Assembly: GCF_000430025.1 (NCBI RefSeq)
Contig: NZ_AUCZ01000003.1
Coordinates: 370,058 to 434,057, forward strand
DNA length: 64,000 bases
From: Flavobacterium suncheonense GH29-5 = DSM 17707
GTDB lineage: Bacteria > Bacteroidota > Bacteroidia > Flavobacteriales > Flavobacteriaceae
Direction: 5' to 3'
Both the position numbers and the translations under genes were made by a program. The notes beneath the pieces are model-generated. The model was not told the DNA's origin, did not search any database, and worked only from the letters and a program-made list of their open reading frames with translations. Shown here in pieces: positions 24,021 through 32,819 of this stretch (positions within the stretch are counted from its first letter, which is position 1; each line of letters begins with the position of its first letter).

Positions 24021-25040
24021 TTATTGCAAATTTCTTATTTTCTGTTCCCATTTCCAGGCACTGGCCAAGGCTTCTTCCAGGGTGGATGCTGCTTTCCAGC
24101 CTAAAACCGCATTGGCTTTGTCTGTGTTGGCATAAGCAATGGTGATGTCGCCTTCTCTTCGGCCTACTATTTTATACGGTAATTTCCGGCCGCTTACTTT
24201 TTCAAAAGCGGTAATCACTTCCAAAACGGAACTGCCGGTACCGGTACCCACGTTAAAAGTTTCCACTTTTTCCTGATTTTTATGGTCCAGCAGTCTTTGT
24301 AAGGCCACCACATGGGCTTTGGCCAAATCCACTACATGAATATAATCGCGGATAGCCGTTCCGTCCGGTGTGGGGTAATCGTTCCCGTAAACCGATAAAC
24401 TCTCGCGAAGTCCTGCAGCAGTTTGAGTGATAAACGGCACCAAATTTTGCGGCACCCCAATGGGCAATTCGCCTATTTCAGCCGAAGGATGTGCACCAAT
24501 CGGATTGAAATAACGCAAAAGTATCGCACTAATATTGGTTACTTTGGCCACATCGTTAACGATATCCTCACCAATTTGCTTGGTATTTCCGTATGGGGAC
24601 AGCGCTTTTTGCAAAGGAGCCGCTTCTGTAATCGGCATTTTTTCGGCCTGACCGTAAACCGTACAGGAAGAACTGAAAATAAAACTTGCTCTAGGTCTTT
24701 TCTGCAATTCCTTTAGAATATTCACCAAAGAGGTCACATTATTTTCATAGTACAACAACGGCTTTTCCACACTCTCCCCCACCGCTTTCGATGCTGCAAA
24801 GTGAATAACCGCAGCAATATCAGCATGACGTTTGAAAAAATCTTCCACCAGAGCTTTTTCCCGCAAGTCTAATTGTTCAAACACAGGCGCAACTCCGGTA
24901 ATTTTTGTGATTCCTTCTAAAACATTCAGAGATGAATTGGAAAGATCATCTACAATTACCACTTCAAAACCCTTGTTCTGAAGTTCTACCGCCGTATGTG
25001 AGCCTATAAATCCTAAACCTCCTGTAACGAGTACCTTCAT
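24021..25040 (-). CDS. galE: UDP-glucose 4-epimerase
   Basis: Interconverts UDP-glucose and UDP-galactose with bound NAD; supplies galactose units for surface polysaccharide. The 339-residue protein begins with the Rossmann motif VTGGLGFIGSHTAVEL, has the catalytic SSSCTVYG and the YxxxK motif as YGNTKQIGE, and the GalE-specific RYFNPIGAHPS and GDYPTPDGTAIRDYIHV segments. It lies 55 bases downstream of a sugar aminotransferase gene on the same strand, so both probably serve polysaccharide precursor synthesis. Confidence 0.95.
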   Translation of the reverse strand: MKVLVTGGLGFIGSHTAVELQNKGFEVVIVDDLSNSSLNVLEGITKITGVAPVFEQLDLREKALVEDFFKRHADIAAVIHFAASKAVGESVEKPLLYYENNVTSLVNILKELQKRPRASFIFSSSCTVYGQAEKMPITEAAPLQKALSPYGNTKQIGEDIVNDVAKVTNISAILLRYFNPIGAHPSAEIGELPIGVPQNLVPFITQTAAGLRESLSVYGNDYPTPDGTAIRDYIHVVDLAKAHVVALQRLLDHKNQEKVETFNVGTGTGSSVLEVITAFEKVSGRKLPYKIVGRREGDITIAYANTDKANAVLGWKAASTLEEALASAWKWEQKIRNLQ

Positions 25041-25095
25041 GCAGCTAAAATTTACATTAATCCTTAATCCTTATAAAAATAAGCCTTCTTAAAGA

Positions 25096-26226
25096 TTATT
25101 TAAAAAATTCAAGCACCGAATCGACAATAAAACCGATTTGTTCGTCGTCTAACTCCGTATGCATCGGCAAGGAAATTACTTCGTTTACCAATTGATTTGT
25201 TACCGGGAAATCATCTTCGCGGTAACGGACATCCAAATACGCTTTCTGGCTGTGCAACGGAATCGGGTAATAAATCGCGCACGGCACTCCTTTGTTCTGC
25301 AGATGTTCCATCAACGCATTGCGGTCTGCATCTATAATTCGTAAAGTATATTGATGAAAAACGTGATCATCGCCGTTCAAATCGAAAACCGGCGTCACAA
25401 TATTTTTATGATTTGCAAAAGCCACGTTGTATTTGGCCGCCGCTGCTCTTCTTGCTTTATTGTAATCGTTAAGATGAGGCAGTTTTGCATTTAAAACCGC
25501 TGCCTGAACACTGTCCAATCGGGAATTTACGCCCACTACGTCGTGATGGTAACGCACGTACATACCGTGGTTTACAATCCCTCTTAACGTATGCGCCAAA
25601 GCATCGTCGTTGGTAAAAATGGCACCACCGTCTCCGTAACAACCTAAATTTTTAGACGGGAAAAACGAAGTTGAAGCTACGTGACCAATCGCCCCTACTT
25701 TTTTCTTGCTGCCATCCTTAAAGGTATAATTGGCACCGATGGCCTGCGCGTTGTCTTCAATCACATACAAATCGTGCTCTAAGGCCAATTGCATAATCGC
25801 TTCCATATTGGCCGCGCGTCCGAACAAATGCACCGGCACTATGGCTTTGGTGTTTGGGGTGATGGCTTTTTTAATCGCGTCGATGGAAATGTTCATGGTT
25901 TCCATATCCACATCCACCAAAACTGGTGTTAACTGCAGTAAAGCGATGACTTCAACGGTTGCGGCAAAGGTAAAATCAGCAGTAATGACTTCGTCTCCGG
26001 GTTTTAAACCTAAGCCCATCATGGCAATTTGTAACGCATCGGTACCGTTGGCACACGGAATAACGTGTTTTACATCCAGATAACCTTCCAATGCATTCTG
26101 AAACTGATGTACTTGCGGTCCGTTGATATATGTCGTGGTATCTAAAACCTCCTGAATAGAGGCGTTTACAGTATCTTTTATTTTGTCGTATTGACTTTTT
26201 AAGTCAACCATTTGTAGTTTTTTCAT
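25096..26226 (-). CDS. DegT/DnrJ/EryC1/StrS family sugar aminotransferase
   Basis: PLP-dependent aminotransferase making amino sugars from nucleotide-linked keto sugars. The PLP Lys is in STSFFPSKNLGCYGDGGA, preceded by VIEDNAQAIGA and CANGTDALQIA; FHQYTLRI closes the domain. The frame is open to an ATG at 26253, but the minus-strand TATTTTTG box at 26258-26251 overlaps it; the ATG at 26226 (MKKLQMVDLKSQYDKI) gives 376 residues and the usual family start. It probably heads a unit with galE, for LPS O-antigen or another glycan. The exact sugar substrate is not known. Confidence 0.9.
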   Translation of the reverse strand: MKKLQMVDLKSQYDKIKDTVNASIQEVLDTTTYINGPQVHQFQNALEGYLDVKHVIPCANGTDALQIAMMGLGLKPGDEVITADFTFAATVEVIALLQLTPVLVDVDMETMNISIDAIKKAITPNTKAIVPVHLFGRAANMEAIMQLALEHDLYVIEDNAQAIGANYTFKDGSKKKVGAIGHVASTSFFPSKNLGCYGDGGAIFTNDDALAHTLRGIVNHGMYVRYHHDVVGVNSRLDSVQAAVLNAKLPHLNDYNKARRAAAAKYNVAFANHKNIVTPVFDLNGDDHVFHQYTLRIIDADRNALMEHLQNKGVPCAIYYPIPLHSQKAYLDVRYREDDFPVTNQLVNEVISLPMHTELDDEQIGFIVDSVLEFFK

Positions 26227-26250
26227 CTGGAAAATATAATTTGAAACAAG

Positions 26251-26258
26251 CAAAAATA
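26251..26258 (-). promoter_or_regulatory. Promoter of the DegT-galE unit
   Basis: The minus strand reads TATTTTTG, a full match to the -7 consensus. Confidence 0.55.
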
Positions 26259-26326
26259 CGAATTAAAGTAGAATGATTTAAGGATAACGAAAAGAAACCG
26301 TATTTTAGCGCTACAAAAGAAAAAGT

Positions 26327-27565
26327 ATGTTTTTTTGCTACAATCTATTGGTTCACCTGGCCGGTTTTCTGCTGAAAATTGTGGCGTGGTTCAGTCCGAA
26401 AATCAAGCTGTTTGTGGAAGGCCGCAAGTTGGTTTTCGCAACGCTTTCCTCGAAAATTTCCACTTCCGACAAAACAATCTGGTTTCACGCGGCTTCTTTG
26501 GGCGAATATGAACAGGGACTTCCGGTAATGGAGAAAATCAAAGAAAAGTTCCCGAATCATAAAATCATTGTGACCTTTTTCTCGCCGTCGGGTTATGAAG
26601 TTCGTAAAAACAATACGGTTGCCGATGTTACGGTTTATCTTCCGCTGGATACCAAAAGTAATGCCCGGCAGTTTCTGAAACTGACGCATCCGGAAATGGC
26701 GTTTTTCATCAAATACGAATACTGGCCGAATTACCTGAACGAACTGAAAAAGCAAAACATAAAAACCTATCTGATTTCGGGTATTTTCAGAGAAAAGCAA
26801 TCTTTCTTCAAATGGTACGGCGGGTTTTACCGCAACGCTTTAAAAACCTTCAACTACTTTTTTGTGCAGAATGAAAGCTCTAAAAATTTATTGCAAAGTA
26901 TAAGATTTACCAAAGTAAAAGTGTCCGGCGATACGCGTTTTGACCGGGTGGTTTCGATTCTGGAGCGCGACAACAAGCTGGATTTCATCGAACAGTTCAA
27001 AAACAACACCACCACAATCATCATCGGAAGTTCCTGGCCGAAAGACGAAGAGTTGCTGATTCCGTATATCAATCAGTCGCAAGGGGTAAAATTCATCATC
27101 GCGCCTCATAATATTAAAGCAGAACAAATTCAGAATCTTAAAGCACAACTGAAGAAAAAAACGGTTTTGTTTTCCGAAAAAGAAAATCAGAATCTTGCGG
27201 AATTTGACGTTTTCCTCATCGACACCATCGGGATTCTGACCAAAATTTACAGTTATGCCGATATTGCGTATGTAGGCGGCGGCTTCGGAAATCCGGGCGT
27301 TCACAACCTTTTGGAACCGGCTACGTTTGGTGTGCCGATTGTCATTGGTCCGAATTACTCCCATTTCGCGGAAGCTACGGCATTGGTCAACATCAAAGGT
27401 TGTCTTTCCATCAAAAACCAAGACGAACTGAATCAAACTTTCGACTTATTGCTGCAAAACGAAGACGAACGCTATGAAAAAGGACATATTTGTGCTACTT
27501 TCGTACAAATGAATAAAGGCGCAACCGCAACAATTATGAACTACATTTGTAACAATCAGGCATAA
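26327..27565 (+). CDS. waaA: 3-deoxy-D-manno-octulosonic acid (Kdo) transferase
   Basis: Glycosyltransferase family 30 enzyme adding Kdo from CMP-Kdo to lipid A precursor at the inner membrane, an essential step of LPS synthesis. The 412-residue protein has an N-terminal hydrophobic anchor, then IWFHAASLGEYEQGLPVM, the family hallmark with its catalytic Glu, and IAYVGGGFGNPGVHNLLEP in the CMP-binding domain. It is divergent from the DegT-galE unit, consistent with a small surface-glycan neighbourhood. An S46 peptidase gene follows 47 bases later. Confidence 0.95.
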   Translation: MFFCYNLLVHLAGFLLKIVAWFSPKIKLFVEGRKLVFATLSSKISTSDKTIWFHAASLGEYEQGLPVMEKIKEKFPNHKIIVTFFSPSGYEVRKNNTVADVTVYLPLDTKSNARQFLKLTHPEMAFFIKYEYWPNYLNELKKQNIKTYLISGIFREKQSFFKWYGGFYRNALKTFNYFFVQNESSKNLLQSIRFTKVKVSGDTRFDRVVSILERDNKLDFIEQFKNNTTTIIIGSSWPKDEELLIPYINQSQGVKFIIAPHNIKAEQIQNLKAQLKKKTVLFSEKENQNLAEFDVFLIDTIGILTKIYSYADIAYVGGGFGNPGVHNLLEPATFGVPIVIGPNYSHFAEATALVNIKGCLSIKNQDELNQTFDLLLQNEDERYEKGHICATFVQMNKGATATIMNYICNNQA

Positions 27566-27612
27566 AACCAAACCTATACTGAAAATCCATATTACAATTC
27601 AAATACTTACTC

Positions 27613-29781
27613 ATGAAATTTCTAAGACTTCTTATTATTTTATTCGTTCTGCCAACATTCGCCCAGCAAGGCGGGATGTGGATTCCTTCTTTATTAAAAG
27701 GAATGAACGAAACGGAAATGAAAAATTTAGGCATGAAAATCTCTGCGGACGATATTTATTCCGTGAACCATTCCAGTTTAAAAGATGCCGTGCCGCATTT
27801 TGACGGAGGCTGTACCGCAGAAGTGATCTCGCCAAAAGGTTTGATTTTAACCAATCACCACTGCGGGTACGACAACATTCAGAGTCATTCTTCTGTGGAA
27901 CACGACTATCTGACCGACGGTTTCTGGGCTATGAAAATGGAAGACGAATTACCCAACAAAGATTTGTTCGTTACCTTCATCGTCCGCATCGAAGACGTCA
28001 CCAACAAAGTTTTGGAAGGCGTAGTGAATTTGCCGACCGAAGCCGAAAAACAAAAGAAAATCCAGGACAACATTTCGATGTTGAACAAAACCCTGCCGAA
28101 AGAAGCGTATCAGGAAAACAGCATCCGTACGTTTTATGACGGAAACCAGTACATTTTGTTTGTAACGGAAACCTTCCGCGATGTGCGTTTAGTGGGAGCG
28201 CCGCCGAGTTCCATCGGGAAATTCGGTTCGGATACCGACAACTGGGTTTGGCCGCGTCATACCGGAGATTTCTCTTTGTTCCGAATTTATGCGGATAAAA
28301 ACAACCGTCCGGCAGCGTACTCCAAAGACAATGTACCATATACACCCAAGCATTATTTCCCGGTTTCCATCAAAGGCATCCAGGAAAATGATTTCACTAT
28401 GGTAATGGGGTATCCGGGCAGAACGCAGGAATATTTGCCTTCCTATGCCGTGGAACAGCTTATGAATTCCTTAGATCCGGCCAGAATTGAAGTGCGCGAC
28501 CGTGCGTTGAAGGTTCAGGACGGCTTTATGCGCAAAGACAATGCGATTAAAATCCAATATGCTTCCAAATATGCTTCGGTAGCGAATTACTGGAAAAAAT
28601 GGATCGGCGAAGTGAAAGGTCTGAAAAAATCGAATGCGGTGGGCATCAAACAGAAATTTGAAAAAGACTTAACCGACAAAATCAACAAAGCCGGAAAACA
28701 GGCAGAATACGGTAACTTACTACTGGAATTCAAAACCAATTACGAAGCTATTGCCCCTTATGCCCTTGCACGGGAATATTTTTCCGAAGTCGTATTGCGA
28801 AATACCGAAATTTTAAGTTTCGCGTACCGTTTATACCAGTTGGAACAAGTATACAACACCAAAGGGGAGCAGGCTTTCAACGACAGAAAGGTAAATTTGG
28901 TTGCCGGTTTTGAAGCGTTGTACAAAGATTTCAATGCCAATGTAGACGAAAAAGTATTCGAACAACTGATTGACCTGTACGCGAATAAATCGCCGAAACA
29001 GTTTTTACCGGCTACTCTGAACAACATCAATGCCACACAAATGGCTGAGGATGTTTTCAAAAACTCAAAATTAACCAGCTACAACGGACTGAAAGAGTTG
29101 CTGAACGGCGACGCTAAAACGGTTCTGGAAAAACTAAATCAGGACAAGGCTTTTGCCTTAGTAAAATCAATTGCCGATGCCTACAACAATAACGTGGCAC
29201 CGAAATACGACGAGTTAAACTTAAAAAACATTGCTTTACAACGCACGTACATGAAAGCGATTATGGAGCTGAGCCCGAAATCGGCGCGCATTTTCCCGGA
29301 TGCCAACAGCACACTTCGCGTTACTTACGGAAAAGTGAAAGGCTACCAGCCAAGCGATGCGGTTTCATACGCTCCGATAACTTATCTGAACGGCGTGATG
29401 GAGAAATACGTTCCAGGCGATTACGAATTTGATGTCCCACAGAGGCTAATCGACTTGTACAATGCCAAAGATTATGGTCAGTACGCCGATAAAAACGGAA
29501 AAATGCCGGTAGCGTTCATCGCGACCAACCATACCACGGGAGGAAACTCGGGAAGTCCGGCCTTAGACGCCAACGGAAATTTAATCGGCTTGAATTTCGA
29601 CCGGGTTTGGGAAGGTACCATGAGCGATATTCATTACGACCCAGTCATTTGCCGTAATATTATGGTCGATATCCGCTATGTTTTGTTTGTGATTGACAAA
29701 TATGCAGGCGCAAAACATTTGATTGAGGAAATGAAGCTGGTAAAACCTGCTGCGAAAGCCACAAAAAAGAGCAAAAAATAA
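27613..29781 (+). CDS. S46 family dipeptidyl-peptidase, DPP11-like
   Basis: A 722-residue exported serine exopeptidase that releases dipeptides from oligopeptides in the periplasm. It has a signal peptide (residues 1-18), then GGMWIPSLL. The catalytic triad is visible as His in LTNHHCGYD, Asp in SDTDNWVWPRHTGDF, and Ser 646 in GGNSGSPALD. Arg 664 in NFDRVWEG sits exactly 18 residues after the Ser, the spacing of Ser655/Arg673 in Porphyromonas DPP11, where that Arg selects Asp/Glu at P1; DPP7 has Gly there. Acidic-residue specificity is therefore inferred. Confidence 0.93.
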   Translation: MKFLRLLIILFVLPTFAQQGGMWIPSLLKGMNETEMKNLGMKISADDIYSVNHSSLKDAVPHFDGGCTAEVISPKGLILTNHHCGYDNIQSHSSVEHDYLTDGFWAMKMEDELPNKDLFVTFIVRIEDVTNKVLEGVVNLPTEAEKQKKIQDNISMLNKTLPKEAYQENSIRTFYDGNQYILFVTETFRDVRLVGAPPSSIGKFGSDTDNWVWPRHTGDFSLFRIYADKNNRPAAYSKDNVPYTPKHYFPVSIKGIQENDFTMVMGYPGRTQEYLPSYAVEQLMNSLDPARIEVRDRALKVQDGFMRKDNAIKIQYASKYASVANYWKKWIGEVKGLKKSNAVGIKQKFEKDLTDKINKAGKQAEYGNLLLEFKTNYEAIAPYALAREYFSEVVLRNTEILSFAYRLYQLEQVYNTKGEQAFNDRKVNLVAGFEALYKDFNANVDEKVFEQLIDLYANKSPKQFLPATLNNINATQMAEDVFKNSKLTSYNGLKELLNGDAKTVLEKLNQDKAFALVKSIADAYNNNVAPKYDELNLKNIALQRTYMKAIMELSPKSARIFPDANSTLRVTYGKVKGYQPSDAVSYAPITYLNGVMEKYVPGDYEFDVPQRLIDLYNAKDYGQYADKNGKMPVAFIATNHTTGGNSGSPALDANGNLIGLNFDRVWEGTMSDIHYDPVICRNIMVDIRYVLFVIDKYAGAKHLIEEMKLVKPAAKATKKSKK

Positions 29782-29919
29782 CCCTTTAATTATCAGTTGT
29801 TTAAACTTTTGAAAGTCAGAAAAGCCAGCAAAACAAACACTTGTTCATGACGTCGAAAAAAAAAATCGATTCAGAACAAAAAAATAATTGGGTAAATATT
29901 ATTACATATCAAAAAATTT

Positions 29920-29927
29920 ATATCTTT
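29920..29927 (+). promoter_or_regulatory. Promoter of the second Ala-rich lipoprotein gene
   Basis: TATCTTTG, a full -7 match, 38 bases before the ATG. The preceding 29782-29919 stretch is AT-rich and holds no gene that I can see. Confidence 0.55.
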
Positions 29928-29964
29928 GCTCCGAATTAATAATTAACCTTTATAATTTAGTAAG

Positions 29965-30174
29965 ATGAAAAAAGTTGTTTTAAGCTTAGCATTAGTTGCT
30001 ACTATGGCAGTTGTTTCTTGTAAAGAAAACAAAGCTGAAGAAGCTGTAACTGAAACTACAGAAGCTGTTGAGGCTACTGCTGCAGAAGCTACTGAGGTAG
30101 TTGATTCTGCTGCTGCTACTGTTGATTCTGCTGCTGCTGCTGTTGCTCCAGCTACTGAAGAAGCTAAAAAGTAA
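29965..30174 (+). CDS. Small Ala/Glu/Thr-rich lipoprotein (copy 2)
   Basis: A 69-residue lipoprotein related in design to the one at 23712: MKKVVLSLALVATMAVVSC with Cys 19, then a mature part dominated by Ala, Glu, Thr and Val. 16 of its 17 mature Ala codons are GCT, pointing to very high expression. It has its own promoter and a strong terminator. Both copies share the VSCKE start and the VDS(T/A)AAA motif, so they are likely paralogues. Function unknown. Confidence 0.85.
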   Translation: MKKVVLSLALVATMAVVSCKENKAEEAVTETTEAVEATAAEATEVVDSAAATVDSAAAAVAPATEEAKK

Positions 30175-30198
30175 TTATAAATTACTCTTAGAAAAAAT

Positions 30199-30227
30199 AG
30201 TCCCGATCAGATCGGGACTTTTTTTTA
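30199..30227 (+). terminator. Terminator after the second Ala-rich lipoprotein gene
   Basis: AGTCCCGAT (30199-30207) and ATCGGGACT (30211-30219) form a perfect 9-base stem, followed by eight T. Confidence 0.85.
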
Positions 30228-30228
30228 T

Positions 30229-30366
30229 TTATACATTTCTGATATTTCTTTCCGTAAGTGGTTGCGGCTTACTGTTGTCGCAACGTCCGGGACCGCATCC
30301 CAGTCTTCTCGGTCCGCAGGACACGGCAAAGCCTGCCAGTATCACTGTAACAATTATTCTTTTCAT
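30229..30366 (-). CDS. Tiny Cys-rich lipoprotein
   Basis: A 45-residue reading frame, overlooked because of its size: MKRIIVTVILAGFAVSC followed by GPRRLGCGPGRCDN and a short polar tail ending NIRNV. The lipobox (FAVSC, Cys 17) is convincing and two more Cys lie in the Gly/Arg-rich mature start. It begins 7 bases downstream of the GH3 gene stop on the same strand, so it is probably the last gene of that transcript. Similar tiny lipoproteins are common but poorly described in flavobacteria. Function unknown. Confidence 0.65.
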   Translation of the reverse strand: MKRIIVTVILAGFAVSCGPRRLGCGPGRCDNSKPQPLTERNIRNV

Positions 30367-30373
30367 GATTTTC

Positions 30374-31900
30374 TTATTTAATTTCTGAAAACTGCATCGC
30401 TTTCAGCTGTTCCAAATATTCCCGCTGATTGGACAAACGCGGAATTTTATGCTGTCCGCCCAATTTGTCCTGCTCTTTCAGCCAATCGTAGAACAAATTT
30501 TCCCTGGCCACATTCATCACCAAAGGGTTTAACGTCATATTGTTGTATCGTTTAGCCTCGTAATCCGAATTTAGGGATTGCAGCGTTTCATCCAACGTTC
30601 TTCTGAATTCCTCATTATTTCCAGGCATTTTGCGAAACTCAATCATCCATTCGTGCGCTCCTTTTTCTTTTCCTTCCATAAAAATCGGCGCTACGGTATA
30701 ATCAATCACTTCTGCACCGGTAAGTTTACAGGCTTGGGCAATAGCCGAATCGGTGTTTTCCACCATCAGCTCTTCGCCAAACACATTGATATGATGCTTG
30801 GTTCTTCCGGTAACGCGAACGCGGTAAGGATTCAAAGAAGTAAAACGAACGGTGTCCCCAATCAGATAGCGCCACAAACCGGAATTGGTAGTGATTATTA
30901 CAGCGTAATTTTTACCCAACTCCACTTCCGCCAGTCGGATTACGCGTTGGTTTAAAGTTCCGAAAGTATCCATCGGAATGAATTCGTAGAAAATCCCGTA
31001 ATCCAGCATCAACAGCAAATCACTCGAATTGTTCAGGTCCTGAATGGCGAAAAATCCTTCCGAAGCATTGTAAATCTCATAGTATTTAAAATCGGCTTTC
31101 GGCAACAGTTTTTTGTATTGTTCGCGGTACGGTTCAAAAGCGACTCCTCCGTGAAAATACACTTCGAGATTCGGCCAGATTTCCAGGAGGTTTTCTTTTC
31201 CGGTTTCTTCCAGCATTTTATTCAGCAATACCAACATCCAGGAAGGCACACCGGCAAAACTGGTTACATTTTCATTTTTGGTTTCACTGATAATCGCCTG
31301 GAGTTTGGTTTCCCATTCGCTCATCAACGATACTTTATTGCTGGGTGTACTGCTGAACTCGGCCCAAAAAGGCATGTTTCCGATCAGAATTGCCGATAAA
31401 TCCCCGAAGAACGTATTGTTATCCTCATACAACTGCTTGCTGCCGCCCAGACGAAGGCTTTTTCCGGTAAACAACTGTGATTCTTCATTGTTATTCAAAT
31501 ACAGGCAAAGCAAATCTTTACTCGCTTTGTAATGGCAGTCTTCCAGCGCTTCGTTACTTACCGGAATGAATTTACTTTTTGCATTGGTGGTTCCGCTGGA
31601 TTTGGCAAACCATTTTATCGGTGTGCTCCAGAAAACGTTCTGTTCGCCTCTTCGGGTAAGTTCAATCATGGGTTCCAGTTCTTCATAAGTAGACACCGGA
31701 ACACGCTCAGAAAAGGTCTTATAACTCCGGATGGAAGAAAACTCATGCTTCTTCCCCACCACCGTATGTTCTGCAGTTCGCAAAAGACTGAACAACAATT
31801 CTTCCTGTACCTCATTCGGGTATTTCAGAAACAACTCCATCTGATGGATGCGTTTCTTCAGGATCCAGGAAGCAATCGAATTTATAATGGTTAACGGCAT
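30374..31900 (-). CDS. GH3 auxin-responsive promoter family protein (acyl-amido synthetase-like)
   Basis: A 508-residue cytoplasmic ANL-superfamily enzyme related to plant GH3 synthetases, which adenylate an acid and join it to an amino acid. The ATP-binding P-loop is KSSGTTNAKSKFIPVS, the second nucleotide motif is EIYNASEGFFAIQD, and the C-terminal domain hinge carries VRVTGRTKHHINVFGEELMV. Bacterial members are common in Bacteroidota but their substrates are unknown. A tiny lipoprotein gene follows 7 bases later on the same strand. Confidence 0.9.
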   Translation of the reverse strand: MPLTIINSIASWILKKRIHQMELFLKYPNEVQEELLFSLLRTAEHTVVGKKHEFSSIRSYKTFSERVPVSTYEELEPMIELTRRGEQNVFWSTPIKWFAKSSGTTNAKSKFIPVSNEALEDCHYKASKDLLCLYLNNNEESQLFTGKSLRLGGSKQLYEDNNTFFGDLSAILIGNMPFWAEFSSTPSNKVSLMSEWETKLQAIISETKNENVTSFAGVPSWMLVLLNKMLEETGKENLLEIWPNLEVYFHGGVAFEPYREQYKKLLPKADFKYYEIYNASEGFFAIQDLNNSSDLLLMLDYGIFYEFIPMDTFGTLNQRVIRLAEVELGKNYAVIITTNSGLWRYLIGDTVRFTSLNPYRVRVTGRTKHHINVFGEELMVENTDSAIAQACKLTGAEVIDYTVAPIFMEGKEKGAHEWMIEFRKMPGNNEEFRRTLDETLQSLNSDYEAKRYNNMTLNPLVMNVARENLFYDWLKEQDKLGGQHKIPRLSNQREYLEQLKAMQFSEIK

Positions 31901-31956
31901 TTTCGCAAGTATGAATTATGAATTGTAAAATAGGAATTATACCTTTACAATGTTAC

Positions 31957-31964
31957 CAAAAATA
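31957..31964 (-). promoter_or_regulatory. Probable promoter of the GH3 gene
   Basis: The minus strand reads TATTTTTG, about 57 bases before the ATG. Confidence 0.45.
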
Positions 31965-31993
31965 GCAAAAATCACTTTTAATTCCTAACACAA

Positions 31994-32791
31994 ATGACGT
32001 ACGAAGGTGTCTTAACCAAAATGGAAACCGAATTCGCCGACCCAATTCAGTATTATCTGGTTTTTGAAAACAGTTTTTTAAACCTCAACCAGCTTTTAAA
32101 CAAGGAACTCGAAATTACGTTTCAGGGCTATCAGTGTTTGAACTGCGGCAAAAAGAAGAAGATTTTCCGCCAGGGATTTTGTTACGATTGCTTTATGAGC
32201 AGCGCAGCCGCCGGCGACTGGATCATGAGACCCGAATTAAGCACTGCTCATTTAGACATCGAAGACCGTGATTTGGAATACGAAAAAAAAGTACAATTAC
32301 AACCACATATCGTTTATCTGGCCTTATCCAGCGAAGTAAAAGTGGGTGTTACCCGAAAAACCCAGGTCCCAACCCGATGGATTGACCAGGGCGCCATTCA
32401 GGCCGTTCCGATTGTGGAAGTACCGAACCGCTATCTGGCCGGAATTACGGAAGTCGCCTTAAAAAACCATTTTGCCGACAAAACCAACTGGCAAAAGATG
32501 CTGAAAAACGAAATCCCAAATGTCGATTTACTAAGCGAACGCAACCGTTTACAAAATTTACTCCCGGAAGAAGTACAGCCGTATTTTGCCGCCAATCCTG
32601 ACAAAACATACGACTTGCATTATCCGGTTTTACAATATCCTAAAAAAGTAAGCAGCCTGAATCTGGACAAAACCCCGAATTTCAACGGAAGACTGACGGG
32701 TGTAAAAGGACAATACCTCATCTTTGAAGACGGTACGGTTTTTAACGTCCGTACGTTTGAAGGCTACGTGGTCAAAATAAATTTATCATAA
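31994..32791 (+). CDS. DUF2797 domain protein with zinc-ribbon
   Basis: A 265-residue cytoplasmic protein of DUF2797. Residues about 50-70 hold two CxxC pairs (CLNC and CYDC), probably a zinc ribbon. The middle part, HIVYLALSSEVKVGVTRK then RWIDQGAIQ, recalls the strand-turn layout of GIY-YIG nucleases, including an Arg in the right position, but the match is loose. It is monocistronic, divergent from the GH3 gene, and ends in a bidirectional terminator. Function unknown. Confidence 0.78.
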   Translation: MTYEGVLTKMETEFADPIQYYLVFENSFLNLNQLLNKELEITFQGYQCLNCGKKKKIFRQGFCYDCFMSSAAAGDWIMRPELSTAHLDIEDRDLEYEKKVQLQPHIVYLALSSEVKVGVTRKTQVPTRWIDQGAIQAVPIVEVPNRYLAGITEVALKNHFADKTNWQKMLKNEIPNVDLLSERNRLQNLLPEEVQPYFAANPDKTYDLHYPVLQYPKKVSSLNLDKTPNFNGRLTGVKGQYLIFEDGTVFNVRTFEGYVVKINLS

Positions 32792-32816
32792 AAAAAGCCC
32801 CTTTTTGGGGCTTTTT
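32791..32816 (+). terminator. Bidirectional terminator between the DUF2797 and AsmA-like genes
   Basis: AAAAAAGCCCC (32791-32801) pairs with GGGGCTTTTT (32807-32816); A- and T-runs flank the stem on both sides. Confidence 0.85.
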
Positions 32817-32819
32817 AAT

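Noticed and set aside
26888..27436. 182-residue open frame antisense to waaA
   Set aside because: Opposite-strand shadow of a clear GT30 gene with no recognisable domain.
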